From: a virus
Length of the DNA: 36,611 nucleotides
Direction: 5' to 3' (one strand)
IMG/VR virus record: IMGVR_UViG_3300036715_000692
Span: 1-36,611 of that record
Shown here: piece after piece, positions 20,997-27,859 of the stretch
How the letters are laid out: every line of letters starts with the position of its first letter
How positions within the stretch are numbered: the first letter of the stretch is position 1
Made by a program: the position numbers and the translations under genes
The notes under the pieces: generated by a model
What the model was told of the DNA's origin: nothing
Databases searched by the model: none
Seen by the model: the letters and a program-made list of their open reading frames with translations, nothing else

Positions 20997-21328
20997 CAGT
21001 GTTTGCCGAGATATTTCTCAACTAAACTATTAATATCCTTTTCCAATTTATCCGTATTTATAAATATGCGAACATCTCGCATTTTTTTAAATGAATCTTC
21101 CATAGTTTCCCATGTAGCATTCTTATTTACTGGAATAGGATGCGTTAACTCGTTCCCCTTTAGTTCGACAACATTGCCATCATAATATTGAACAAGTATC
21201 TGCTCTACATACTTTGAAGGAATCTCTTTAGCATCAATTTCTTTAACTATGCGATCAAATACAGACGGTTTGCTGATACGAGAAATGGCGTTATCTATAT
21301 TGAAACTTGTTGTGGCTTTCTTTGACAT
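20993..21328 (-). CDS. Conserved phage protein (111 aa)
   Basis: ATG 21328 is preferred because AGGAG sits nine bases upstream, while the first in-frame ATG directly abuts it. The sequence includes RISKPSVFDRIVKEIDAKEI, YVEQILVQYYDGNVVELKGN and ELTHPIPVN. This arrangement is familiar from myoviruses, function unknown. It has a TATAAATA box upstream. Confidence 0.75.
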   Translation of the reverse strand: MSKKATTSFNIDNAISRISKPSVFDRIVKEIDAKEIPSKYVEQILVQYYDGNVVELKGNELTHPIPVNKNATWETMEDSFKKMRDVRIFINTDKLEKDINSLVEKYLGKHC

Positions 21329-21354
21329 GTTACTCATCTCCTAGTCCTCTTATA

Positions 21355-21362
21355 TATTTATA
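21355..21362 (-). promoter_or_regulatory. T4-late-like promoter TATAAATA
   Basis: Exact T4-late consensus 27 bases before the ATG at 21328, in the gap after the 21403 gene. A 7-bp stem (ggcggtt/aactgcc) near 21371-21387 may terminate the upstream transcript. Confidence 0.45.
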
Positions 21363-21402
21363 CGAAAGAAGGCAGTTAAAAACCGCCCGCTTTATGAGTG
21401 AG

Positions 21403-22149
21403 TTACTTAGGAACTGCTCTTACTGCATCACGTTTAAGCTTGGCTGCAACTTTATTATCTAGCAGAGTTTCTTTCTTCTCTACTCTTACTTCGGCTGCTT
21501 TTGCCCGATCTCTTTCTCTACGTTTAATCTTACGATCTTCGAGCGCGAGTGCTTTTGCATCTTCTTGCAATGCTGGGCGACCACGACCTGGTCGGGATTC
21601 TGGATACAATGCATATGCTTCTTCGCGTTTTGCTGCTGCATCTTTTTCCAATAGCTCTGCTTGTAGGATAAGTCCTTTAGCAGTAGCAGACGGGTCTGGC
21701 ATAATTGATGAAAGTGCATTAGCAATTGCATCAGTAGTAGCTACCGGTTGAACAACTGCTTCCTGTTGTTTCTTCATATACTCGTCTACCTTCTTATCAA
21801 TTGTAGCATTGATAAGAGCTAAAGGAACTACATGACCCGGAAGCGGAAGCATAGAGATGTTAGTTACAAGTTCTTTTCGAAGATATCCACGCTGATGAAG
21901 TGCTGTAAGGCAATTCTGTCCGTCAGGGAAAGTCCTGCGATTTAATACTTCGAAGAAATCATTAGTTTCCTTTGCTTCTTTGGAATTTAATGTTTGCTGA
22001 AGATAATCGTGATAGCTATCCGGTAATCTTTCTGTTTCGACGATTAAGCAATTAGCTTCATCGTTTGGTAATTTTCTAAATACAACTGCAACACGAACTC
22101 CTGTGTTTATAAGTTGTCCAACATGTTTTCGAAGGTTTTCGACTGACAT
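21403..22149 (-). CDS. Conserved phage protein with AT-hook-like tail (248 aa)
   Basis: The N-terminal domain (about residues 1-120) reads MSVENLRKHVGQLINTGVRV, then VVFRKLPNDEANCLIVETER and VLNRRTFPDGQNCLTALHQR. The C-terminal half is a charged helix with the AT-hook-like core SRPGRGRPALQED (residues about 186-198) and a Lys/Arg-rich end. It probably binds nucleic acid. The family is known to me only as conserved in phages. Ribosome site AAGGAG follows a strong hairpin. Confidence 0.78.
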   Translation of the reverse strand: MSVENLRKHVGQLINTGVRVAVVFRKLPNDEANCLIVETERLPDSYHDYLQQTLNSKEAKETNDFFEVLNRRTFPDGQNCLTALHQRGYLRKELVTNISMLPLPGHVVPLALINATIDKKVDEYMKKQQEAVVQPVATTDAIANALSSIMPDPSATAKGLILQAELLEKDAAAKREEAYALYPESRPGRGRPALQEDAKALALEDRKIKRRERDRAKAAEVRVEKKETLLDNKVAAKLKRDAVRAVPK

Positions 22150-22163
22150 ATTATTTCTCCTTT

Positions 22164-22181
22164 AAAGGGGTTTCCCCCTTT
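22164..22181 (-). promoter_or_regulatory. GAAA-tetraloop hairpin between two genes
   Basis: A perfect 7-bp stem (aaagggg/ccccttt) is capped by GAAA on the minus strand. It lies between the stop at 22184 and the ribosome site of 22149, with no T-run after it. It is probably an RNA-processing or mRNA-stability element rather than a terminator. Confidence 0.6.
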
Positions 22182-22183
22182 GA

Positions 22184-22483
22184 TTATACTGTTGTTGTTT
22201 CTGCGGCCGCTTCTGTTGCTGTTTCATCTTTCTTTTGAGTCGATTCAACGTAAGCCAAGAAGCCTGATAACTTATTGAATACATCACCGACTTGTGATAA
22301 CTCGCCTGCCTGGAATGCGCCACGACGTGATGCCAAATCGACTACACGAGCCAATAACTGTAGGTCAGCAATAGTAAGCTGAACTGGTTCGATTGATGTA
22401 GTAGGAGCCGCTGCTTCAGTGACTGGAACTTCTACTACTTCGGGTGTTGCTGCTGCTACTGCTTTCTTTTGTGCTTTTGCCAT
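22184..22483 (-). CDS. Conserved small phage protein (99 aa)
   Basis: Start at ATG 22483 (MAKAQKKAVAAATPEVVEVP), with CCGGAG upstream. The first 35 residues are Ala/Val/Thr-rich and probably flexible. The core QLTIADLQLLARVVDLASRR, then GAFQAGELSQVGDVFNKLSG, is a helical module that I recognise as conserved in large myoviruses. The tail is acidic. Function unknown. Confidence 0.8.
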   Translation of the reverse strand: MAKAQKKAVAAATPEVVEVPVTEAAAPTTSIEPVQLTIADLQLLARVVDLASRRGAFQAGELSQVGDVFNKLSGFLAYVESTQKKDETATEAAAETTTV

Positions 22484-22611
22484 TGTAATTCTCCGGTAAT
22501 TAAATTGTGTGAACAGTGATTCTGTACGCATATATTTACCGATGACGATTAGGATCAGCCCATCTTCGTGGTAGAAATTGGGTATTTTTTAAACGGAATA
22601 TGAAGAAATCA
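22484..22611 (-). other. Leader region of the 22184 gene
   Basis: About 128 bases without a gene between the terminator at 22612 and the ATG at 22483. No clear sigma70 promoter is visible. A gGTAAATAT element near 22535 may be a weak late-type box. Confidence 0.3.
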
Positions 22612-22642
22612 ACAAAAAAGACATCTTTTGGATGTCTTTTTG
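22612..22642 (-). terminator. Rho-independent terminator after the HNH gene
   Basis: An 8-bp perfect stem (aagacatc/gatgtctt) with a 5-nt loop and T-runs on both strands, ten bases past the HNH stop. It would work bidirectionally. Confidence 0.9.
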
Positions 22643-22652
22643 TTGTTACTGC

Positions 22653-23240
22653 TTAAGAAGCATAGCCTTTGGGTTGTGGTATGACCTTTACCAATTCATC
22701 CGGCCATCCGATATAATCCTTCCAAGCTTCGTCACGGATATGTATCGGCAACGTCTTTCTCTTAGCTAAAATTTCATAGTAAGATGGCTTGTGTGGTTTC
22801 TTCTTAGGCACAATAGACTTGTCAGCACCTTTCTCACTATTACAATCCTGACAAGAGGTACATACATTCAGCCAATTAGTTTTACCACCGTGGGACCGGG
22901 GAATTACATGGTCAAGAGTTAAAGCAGCAAGTTTTACCTTACCATTCAATTCCTTACATTTCCAAGTTGACTGGAGTTGACAAGTAAAATCGTCACGAAG
23001 GTAAACATTATTGCGACTGTATTTTAATGTCTTGTTCCACTTAGCTTGTTTAGCCATGATAATTATTGACGGTACCTTAATTTCTAGATACTGCGATCTA
23101 ATCGACCAGTCGTCATAATCTTTAAGGACAATTGCTTTACTTAGAAAGACTAGACGCATTGCCACTTGCCAAGAAACTATTGACAATGGGATATGCGAAA
23201 GTGGTTGGCCATCTGCATTTAATAATAAAACGTCGGACAT
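22653..23240 (-). CDS. HNH endonuclease of the 'LLLNADGQPLS' type
   Basis: 195 residues. The N-terminal module (SDVLLLNADGQPLSHIPLSI, VSWQVAMRLVFLSKAIVL) is characteristic of a widespread phage and bacterial HNH family. The HNH core is LTLDHVIPRSHGGKTNWLNV followed by CTSCQDCNSEKG, with DH, Asn and CxxC zinc ligands; FTCQLQSTWKCKEL provides the first Cys pair. Divergent from the neighbouring HNH gene. It may act in packaging, host DNA degradation or homing; its exact role is unknown. Confidence 0.88.
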   Translation of the reverse strand: MSDVLLLNADGQPLSHIPLSIVSWQVAMRLVFLSKAIVLKDYDDWSIRSQYLEIKVPSIIIMAKQAKWNKTLKYSRNNVYLRDDFTCQLQSTWKCKELNGKVKLAALTLDHVIPRSHGGKTNWLNVCTSCQDCNSEKGADKSIVPKKKPHKPSYYEILAKRKTLPIHIRDEAWKDYIGWPDELVKVIPQPKGYAS

Positions 23241-23254
23241 TTTGTAGTACCTTA

Positions 23255-23262
23255 GATAAATA
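23255..23262 (+). promoter_or_regulatory. T4-late-like motif GATAAATA
   Basis: Located 28 bases before the plus-strand HNH gene, followed by a 6-bp hairpin (23262-23267 with 23273-23278) just ahead of its AGGGA ribosome site. Confidence 0.42.
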
Positions 23263-23290
23263 ACTATTACATATAGTTAGGGAATTTATT

Positions 23291-23986
23291 ATGTATTTAT
23301 GCAACAAATATACTACTTGGTATAACAACATTATAGCAACCGCAATTGCAAGAGTCAACCACATCGGGTATTTTGAAAAACATCACATTATACCGAAGTC
23401 ATTAGGTGGCACAAATGACCCGATTAATATAGTTAAACTAACTGCCAAAGAGCACTTCGTTTGTCACATGCTTCTTCCACGAATGACTATAGGAGACCAT
23501 AGGTCTAAAATGATCAAAGCGGCTTGGATGATTGCAACTATGGGTAATAAAAATCAGAAAAGAGTTAAGGTAAAATCACGTGCATATTGCGCACTTAAAA
23601 GGCAATGGATTGAACACGGAAACTTAAATAAGCCTAAATCCGAAGAACATAAAAATAATATGCGAAAACCTAAATCTGAAGAACATAAACAAAAGATTTC
23701 TATAGCGCGGACCGGGGTATCTACGGGTCCGCGCTCAGATTATCAGAAACAGATTGTTGGTGCAATTTGGAAAGGTAAGACCATGGCTAAAGCAGGCTGT
23801 ATATATTGTAAAAATGAAACTTCTTTGATGAATTTAACAAAGTGGCACGGAGTAAAATGTAAATCACATCCAGATTTTGTAGATAGAATTACCACTAAAC
23901 AAGAATGTATTTATTGTAAGAAACTTGTAGACATTGCTAATCATACGCAGTGGCATGGCGATAAATGTAAACTAAAGTCTACCTGA
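23291..23986 (+). CDS. HNH homing endonuclease, copy B, with two C-terminal zinc fingers
   Basis: 231 residues, opening MYLCNKYTTWYNNIIATAIA, then FEKHHIIPKSLGGTNDPINI, paralogous to copy A at 2576. NUMOD3-like repeats occupy about residues 115-150 (KPKSEEHKNNMRKPKSEEHK). Unlike copy A, the C-terminus has two C-x2-C...H-x3-C fingers (CIYCKNETSLMNLTKWHGVK and CIYCKKLVDIANHTQWHGDK), probably extra DNA recognition. It overlaps the convergent gene by 8 nt. Confidence 0.9.
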   Translation: MYLCNKYTTWYNNIIATAIARVNHIGYFEKHHIIPKSLGGTNDPINIVKLTAKEHFVCHMLLPRMTIGDHRSKMIKAAWMIATMGNKNQKRVKVKSRAYCALKRQWIEHGNLNKPKSEEHKNNMRKPKSEEHKQKISIARTGVSTGPRSDYQKQIVGAIWKGKTMAKAGCIYCKNETSLMNLTKWHGVKCKSHPDFVDRITTKQECIYCKKLVDIANHTQWHGDKCKLKST

Positions 23987-24239
23987 CTATTTCTAGATAT
24001 GATTGAAATTCTTGCGGGACGCCTTTGAGGCAAATTGCTAAAGCATCCTCGCGATGATCGAAATCTACTCGAAATGTTTCATGCATTGGCACAATACCCG
24101 ATTGTTCATCTCGCTCGACTTTGTATTTAACTTCATTATTACACGACTCGTCTACCCAGTCTTTAAAAAAGATTTCTAGTAGTAATCGCTTATCTGTTGT
24201 AACACTGTTTTTGATTTTAAAAAATAAAGAGTTTGACAT
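23979..24239 (-). CDS. Hypothetical 86-aa protein
   Basis: Start ATG 24239 with AAGG upstream (MSNSLFFKIKNSVTTDKRLL). It contains a beta/helix mix with acidic stretches and ends GVPQEFQSYLEIVR. A GATAAATA box lies about 20 bases upstream (24261-24268). Function unknown. Confidence 0.65.
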   Translation of the reverse strand: MSNSLFFKIKNSVTTDKRLLLEIFFKDWVDESCNNEVKYKVERDEQSGIVPMHETFRVDFDHREDALAICLKGVPQEFQSYLEIVR

Positions 24240-24260
24240 CAATATACCTTATATTGATGT

Positions 24261-24268
24261 TATTTATC
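24261..24268 (-). promoter_or_regulatory. T4-late-like motif GATAAATA
   Basis: Twenty-one bases before ATG 24239. Confidence 0.4.
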
Positions 24269-24274
24269 CTTTAT

Positions 24275-24553
24275 TTAATCAAGAAACATCAACTTTAGGT
24301 TTATTGCTGAAACAGCCGCTCTAGCATCTGCTATATACAAATCGCGCTGTCGTTTATCCTGCGCTGTAATACCCGCCCAGATAGTTTCGAAAACTTCGAT
24401 AAATGTATTTTCTAACGTTGACTTTGCTTCGGCACTTATTCCGGGTGATGCCCCCATTGTTTCTCGTAAATCACTGAGTATTCGTTCCTTGGCGACAGAT
24501 TTGGCGATTTCTTCTATAAAATCATCATTAGTCGGCAACATGTAAGTGTTCAT
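24275..24553 (-). CDS. Hypothetical helical 92-aa protein
   Basis: 92 residues, almost wholly helical in composition: MNTYMLPTNDDFIEEIAKSV, then SAEAKSTLENTFIEVFETIW and AAVSAINLKLMFLD. No motif recognised. Confidence 0.68.
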   Translation of the reverse strand: MNTYMLPTNDDFIEEIAKSVAKERILSDLRETMGASPGISAEAKSTLENTFIEVFETIWAGITAQDKRQRDLYIADARAAVSAINLKLMFLD

Positions 24554-24592
24554 TAAAGTCCTTGTTATGTGTTGTTAAGATTCGTTACTAAC

Positions 24593-24627
24593 CTTGTAGA
24601 TTCGCAGGAAATAGACGAATCTACAAG
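24593..24627. other. Perfect 12-bp hairpin in an intergenic gap
   Basis: The arms at 24593-24604 and 24616-24627 pair without mismatch around an 11-nt loop. No T-run follows on either strand, so it is not a classical terminator. It lies just beyond the small ATA-start frame. Confidence 0.6.
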
Positions 24628-24629
24628 TG

Positions 24630-24719
24630 TTATCTAGTTTGTTGTTTGCAAGGTAAGCCTGACACATCGGGCAACCCAAATACAGCTACAATCATTGTTG
24701 CAAGTAGTATATGTTTTAT
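24630..24719 (-). CDS. Possible 29-aa exported peptide with ATA start
   Basis: Frame beginning ATA one base after the VWA gene's TAA, with GAGA just upstream. Read with Met it gives KHILLATMIVAVFGLPDVSG then LPCKQQTR and TAA. The hydrophobic N-terminal stretch is signal-peptide-like. An internal ATG exists but has no ribosome site. The non-standard start keeps confidence low. Confidence 0.35.
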   Translation of the reverse strand: MKHILLATMIVAVFGLPDVSGLPCKQQTR

Positions 24720-24720
24720 A

Positions 24721-25908
24721 TTATCTCTTACTAGGCGCTTCGTACCATGCTGTCATACCAAACGGTGCAACCAATCGATGACTTGGGTCGCCGTGGATAA
24801 GGAACAGTGTGTCTACCCAATTTTCATCACCCCAGCTACCGCATGGATAACCATCTGTCATCATGATAAAACGTTCTGGTTGGATATCGTTTTCCTTCAT
24901 GTAAGTCCAATTACACATGAAATCAGTACCGCCACCGCCCTTGATATCGTATGTATCGATTTCGTCAATGTTATCTGGCGTGAACATTACTTCGTTATAC
25001 ACGCGGGTGTCAAAGCACCAAACACGCAGTTTGAAATCTTGGAATTGTTCCATGATGCCTTTAACTTCACTAAGCAAGTCGCGCAACATCTCTTCGCCCA
25101 TAGAACCGGAACAGTCGATTGATACAGCAGCTTCAACACGAACATCTTCTTTCATACCTGGCAAATAAATTCCGCTAGCCTGACTCTTACGTGAACAACG
25201 GCTCCATGTAAAGTCATTCTTAATCATTGACTGGATTTTCATATTAAGAATTTCGCGCCAATCCATCTGTGGCTCAACCAAATCCTTTAACATGCGTTTG
25301 ACACCACCCGGTGTATTTCCTGCGCCAGCGGCCTTTGCAGCTTGCATTACTGCTGAACGAATTTCATCGCCCAAAACTCTGCGCTGCTCTTCTGTCATCG
25401 GCTCACCCTTGCCATCGCCTGGTTCCAAATGCACATCGAACTCCGGCCAATTGCTGTTTGGATCTTTTAATAACAACTCGTAAACTTCTTCAGCAAACAT
25501 GCCTTTATATTTGTCATCAAAGCATGCCTGTACACCAGAAGTCTTTGGATCTGGAAGCTTGCCGATGTTGTGTTCGTGTAATTCGTAATTGATAACATAG
25601 TCTGCCGCAGCATTCCACATTTTAGGTTTGCGACTTCCGCGACGACTCATGTGGTCATATACGCAGTGTTCAACTTCGTGTGCAACTAAGAAGATACATT
25701 CAGCTTTACTAAGCTTACTAATAAAATTCCTGTTGTAATAGAAATAGCGACCGTCTGTTGCAGCGGTTGGGCACCAGTCATCGTCTGTTGCATCTTTAAG
25801 AATCAAACGAGTTGCTAATGTTCCCCAAAACGGTTGTTGCAAGAGCAAAGAGATCCGTGCCCGTGTAAGTTGTTCTAAGACTGCTTCTTTACTGTTATCA
25901 ATTGCCAT
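24721..25908 (-). CDS. VWA-like putative metallopeptidase (DUF2201 type)
   Basis: 395 residues. The N-terminal metallopeptidase-like half has zinc motif HEVEH at 77-81 (FLVAHEVEHCVYDH) and NAAADYVINYELHEHN. The C-terminal half is a von Willebrand A domain with MIDAS motif DCSGS at 265-269 (SIDCSGSMG) and GGGGTDF. In bacteria such proteins pair with MoxR AAA+ ATPases, and one is present at 28978. A role in metal-dependent maturation or remodelling of a target protein complex is likely but unproven. Strong promoter at 25934-25962. Confidence 0.9.
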   Translation of the reverse strand: MAIDNSKEAVLEQLTRARISLLLQQPFWGTLATRLILKDATDDDWCPTAATDGRYFYYNRNFISKLSKAECIFLVAHEVEHCVYDHMSRRGSRKPKMWNAAADYVINYELHEHNIGKLPDPKTSGVQACFDDKYKGMFAEEVYELLLKDPNSNWPEFDVHLEPGDGKGEPMTEEQRRVLGDEIRSAVMQAAKAAGAGNTPGGVKRMLKDLVEPQMDWREILNMKIQSMIKNDFTWSRCSRKSQASGIYLPGMKEDVRVEAAVSIDCSGSMGEEMLRDLLSEVKGIMEQFQDFKLRVWCFDTRVYNEVMFTPDNIDEIDTYDIKGGGGTDFMCNWTYMKENDIQPERFIMMTDGYPCGSWGDENWVDTLFLIHGDPSHRLVAPFGMTAWYEAPSKR

Positions 25909-25933
25909 GTCAAGCTCCTTGTGTGTTGTCTGT

Positions 25934-25962
25934 ATTATATAACGTCACTGCTATTTTGTCTA
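25934..25962 (-). promoter_or_regulatory. sigma70 promoter of the VWA gene
   Basis: TAGACA (25957-25962), 17 bp, TATAAT (25934-25939), then a short leader with AAGGAG before ATG 25908. Confidence 0.82.
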
Positions 25963-25970
25963 TAGGAAAA

Positions 25971-26168
25971 CTATCCCCATGCACCTGGAACATCAACATT
26001 CCTGAATAATGCCTGTACATAACGAACTATAATCGAATTACCTACTAATACACTTGTGACTACTAAGTCGCCATGTAATGTCCATCCTTGTTGCAAATGT
26101 GCTGTCACATCATCGATTACAGTTTTTTTGGTGTGCCCATCTATAATGTAATATTCTGGTACTATCAT
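25971..26168 (-). CDS. DUF1737-like 65-aa protein
   Basis: 65 residues: YYIIDGHTKKTVIDDVTAHL, QQGWTLHGDLVVT. The Y-Y-I-V/I-D-G...V..x-GW-LHG pattern matches the DUF1737 fold, a small widespread domain of unknown role. It comes just after smpB. Confidence 0.78.
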   Translation of the reverse strand: MIVPEYYIIDGHTKKTVIDDVTAHLQQGWTLHGDLVVTSVLVGNSIIVRYVQALFRNVDVPGAWG

Positions 26169-26178
26169 TTTATTACCC

Positions 26179-26622
26179 CTATCGTTGTTTCATTATTTTT
26201 TGTTGCTCACGCTGCCAATCCCGATCCTTCTCAGACTCACGCTTGTCATGCTGTTTTTTGCCTTTTGCGAGCCCTATTTGACACTTTATACGACCATTTA
26301 CATAGTGTAAGTTAAGCGGCACTAAGGCATAGCCTGCTCTTTCGACCTTGCCAATCAACTTTTTAATCTCAGCAGCATGTAGCAATAATTTACGTGTGCG
26401 TGTCGGAGTTGTCGTAACATGAGTGGAGGTAGTTGATAGAGCGGTAATATGTGCGCCAAATAGAAAGATTTCGCCACCCTTGATAATTACATAGGCTTCC
26501 TTGATCTGTGCATTACCCGCACGGATCGCCTTCACTTCCCACCCCTCTAACATCACCCCAGCTTCATACTGCTCTTCTATGAAGTAGTCGTGGAAGGCTT
26601 TTCTGTTATCTGTAATACTCAT
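26179..26622 (-). CDS. smpB: SmpB, tmRNA-binding protein
   Basis: 147 residues, close to the cellular length (about 150-160). Diagnostic segments: [40 protein letters not shown], the [20 protein letters not shown] loop that contacts tmRNA, and [20 protein letters not shown] followed by [19 protein letters not shown]. The C-terminal basic helix that enters the decoding centre is present. SmpB with tmRNA rescues stalled ribosomes. The ATG overlaps an upstream small gene (ATGA). It could serve host tmRNA or a phage RNA. Confidence 0.95.
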   Translation of the reverse strand: MSITDNRKAFHDYFIEEQYEAGVMLEGWEVKAIRAGNAQIKEAYVIIKGGEIFLFGAHITALSTTSTHVTTTPTRTRKLLLHAAEIKKLIGKVERAGYALVPLNLHYVNGRIKCQIGLAKGKKQHDKRESEKDRDWQREQQKIMKQR

Positions 26623-26768
26623 TTTATTACCTTAAAATTTTCCATTATAAATTCTTCACTTACTAATTTTCCCACTTTCATATCTTCTGTATTATTTATG
26701 AAGTAGTACTGGATTTCGTGTTGTATGTAACCTTGTCCGACCTTAACTATAACCGACGGGTGTTTAAT
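26619..26768 (-). CDS. 49-aa protein with ATT start, coupled to smpB
   Basis: The frame fills the gap between the paralog at 26764 and smpB exactly. An ATT at 26766-26768 shares its last T with the upstream TAA, and the final TGA overlaps the smpB ATG. It has no internal stops over 49 codons ([40 protein letters not shown], ending ENFKVIK). Such exact overlaps at both ends are typical of real genes in this window. ATT is a rare start (known for infC). An internal ATG (MKVGKLV) is the fallback. Confidence 0.55.
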   Translation of the reverse strand: MKHPSVIVKVGQGYIQHEIQYYFINNTEDMKVGKLVSEEFIMENFKVIK

Positions 26769-27180
26769 CGATGTTAGCAGCGTATTGTATTTCAGCACGA
26801 TTATACCATCCCTTTCCTTTAATTGATTCGAACGCGATTACAGCTGGCAATAATAGTATCGCCCTACCGTTACCAAATGCAGCAAGTATCTTTAATTCAC
26901 CTACCTCTGATCCCATCATATATCCGCAATCATCATACGCACACAGGCATGTTAATGCATCACTGGACCAATAGTTCATTTTAAGTAAATACCGTGCTGT
27001 CGAGCATATTTCGAACCTACCACTGTTCATTGTCGATTCATATGCTTCTCGCCATGTTATTATAAATGCTGCATCATATCGATCAGGTTGCTCAAAATCA
27101 ACATCTGGATATGCTTTTGCCAGAGCAACTACCCGATCAATATGTATTGCATTTGGTAAGTGAGCCCATGCGGTTGTCAT
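26764..27180 (-). CDS. LPNAxHIxR-family paralog 5 (138 aa)
   Basis: Begins MTTAWAHLPNAIHIDRVVAL and holds CAYDDCGYMMGSEVGELKIL, then AAFGNGRAILLLPAVIAFESIK. The middle is acidic/aromatic (DVDFEQPDRYDAAFIITWRE), and it has an extra C-terminal tail ([13 protein letters not shown]). Its first 49 bases are nearly identical to those of the upstream copy, showing recent duplication. It lies in the smpB operon. Function unknown. Confidence 0.83.
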   Translation of the reverse strand: MTTAWAHLPNAIHIDRVVALAKAYPDVDFEQPDRYDAAFIITWREAYESTMNSGRFEICSTARYLLKMNYWSSDALTCLCAYDDCGYMMGSEVGELKILAAFGNGRAILLLPAVIAFESIKGKGWYNRAEIQYAANID

Positions 27181-27181
27181 G

Positions 27182-27586
27182 CTAACTCATTTCTTCGCTA
27201 AAAACAATACATGCTTGTAACAGACACATAGCTTTCGTATCACCTAGTATAGCAAGTAATTTAATCTCATCAATTGCTGAATCTAATATATATGCACAAT
27301 CGTCGTATGCGATAAAACATGAAATTGCATCCCACGCACTATACCACGATATGCTATTCCCGCGTGTTTGTTGTATCGACGCTAATGCTGCATTCCACGC
27401 CATAGATTGTATCAACTCACGCGACATAATTTGTATCTCAGCTTTCATGATTTGCCATGCTGCAAATACTGCCTTTTCATCTGCCGTAAATACTGATTTT
27501 GACCATATCATCGGATTTGACACTAGTGATGCTAACACCCGATCAATATGTATTGCATTTGGTAAGTGAGCCCACGCGGTTGTCAT
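27182..27586 (-). CDS. LPNAxHIxR-family paralog 6 (134 aa)
   Basis: Begins MTTAWAHLPNAIHIDRVLAS. The C-terminal block is CFIAYDDCAYILDSAIDEIK, then LLAILGDTKAMCLLQACIVF. The middle is rich in Ala/Met/Ile with MAWNAALASIQQTRGNS. One base separates its stop from the start of paralog 5. It overlaps the upstream gene at 27583 by 4 nt. Confidence 0.83.
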   Translation of the reverse strand: MTTAWAHLPNAIHIDRVLASLVSNPMIWSKSVFTADEKAVFAAWQIMKAEIQIMSRELIQSMAWNAALASIQQTRGNSISWYSAWDAISCFIAYDDCAYILDSAIDEIKLLAILGDTKAMCLLQACIVFSEEMS

Positions 27587-27825
27587 TTTAGTGTCTTAAC
27601 GAATGCAACCGTTTCTTTAATATTTCCACGATGTATCTTTTCCATAAGAGGATTAAACAGTTCAAAAGTGTCCGGATGTTTCACTAGTGTACCAAAAGGG
27701 CCATCTTGCCCGGCACAGTAGTAACTCGGTCGAGTAAGAATGCTTTGTAATTTAGCAGGGCTTCTGTGATCGAACCGTTCTATCTGTTCTGATCCATAGC
27801 ATACTTTAAGAGTGTATCGTGTCAT
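27583..27825 (-). CDS. Hypothetical 80-aa protein on a leaderless mRNA
   Basis: Start ATG 27825 (MTRYTLKVCYGSEQIERFDH) lies six bases after a TATACT -10 box, which also rules out the frame's earlier ATG at 27843. The sequence is mixed alpha/beta with YYCAGQDGPFGTLVKHPDTF in the middle. It heads the operon carrying paralogs 5 and 6 and smpB. No family recognised. Confidence 0.72.
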   Translation of the reverse strand: MTRYTLKVCYGSEQIERFDHRSPAKLQSILTRPSYYCAGQDGPFGTLVKHPDTFELFNPLMEKIHRGNIKETVAFVKTLK

Positions 27826-27831
27826 ACATGT

Positions 27832-27859
27832 AGTATAGCACAATTATATAAAAAGTCAA
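27832..27859 (-). promoter_or_regulatory. sigma70 promoter of the smpB operon, leaderless
   Basis: TTGACT (27854-27859), 16 bp, TATACT (27832-27837), six bases, ATG 27825. Confidence 0.78.
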
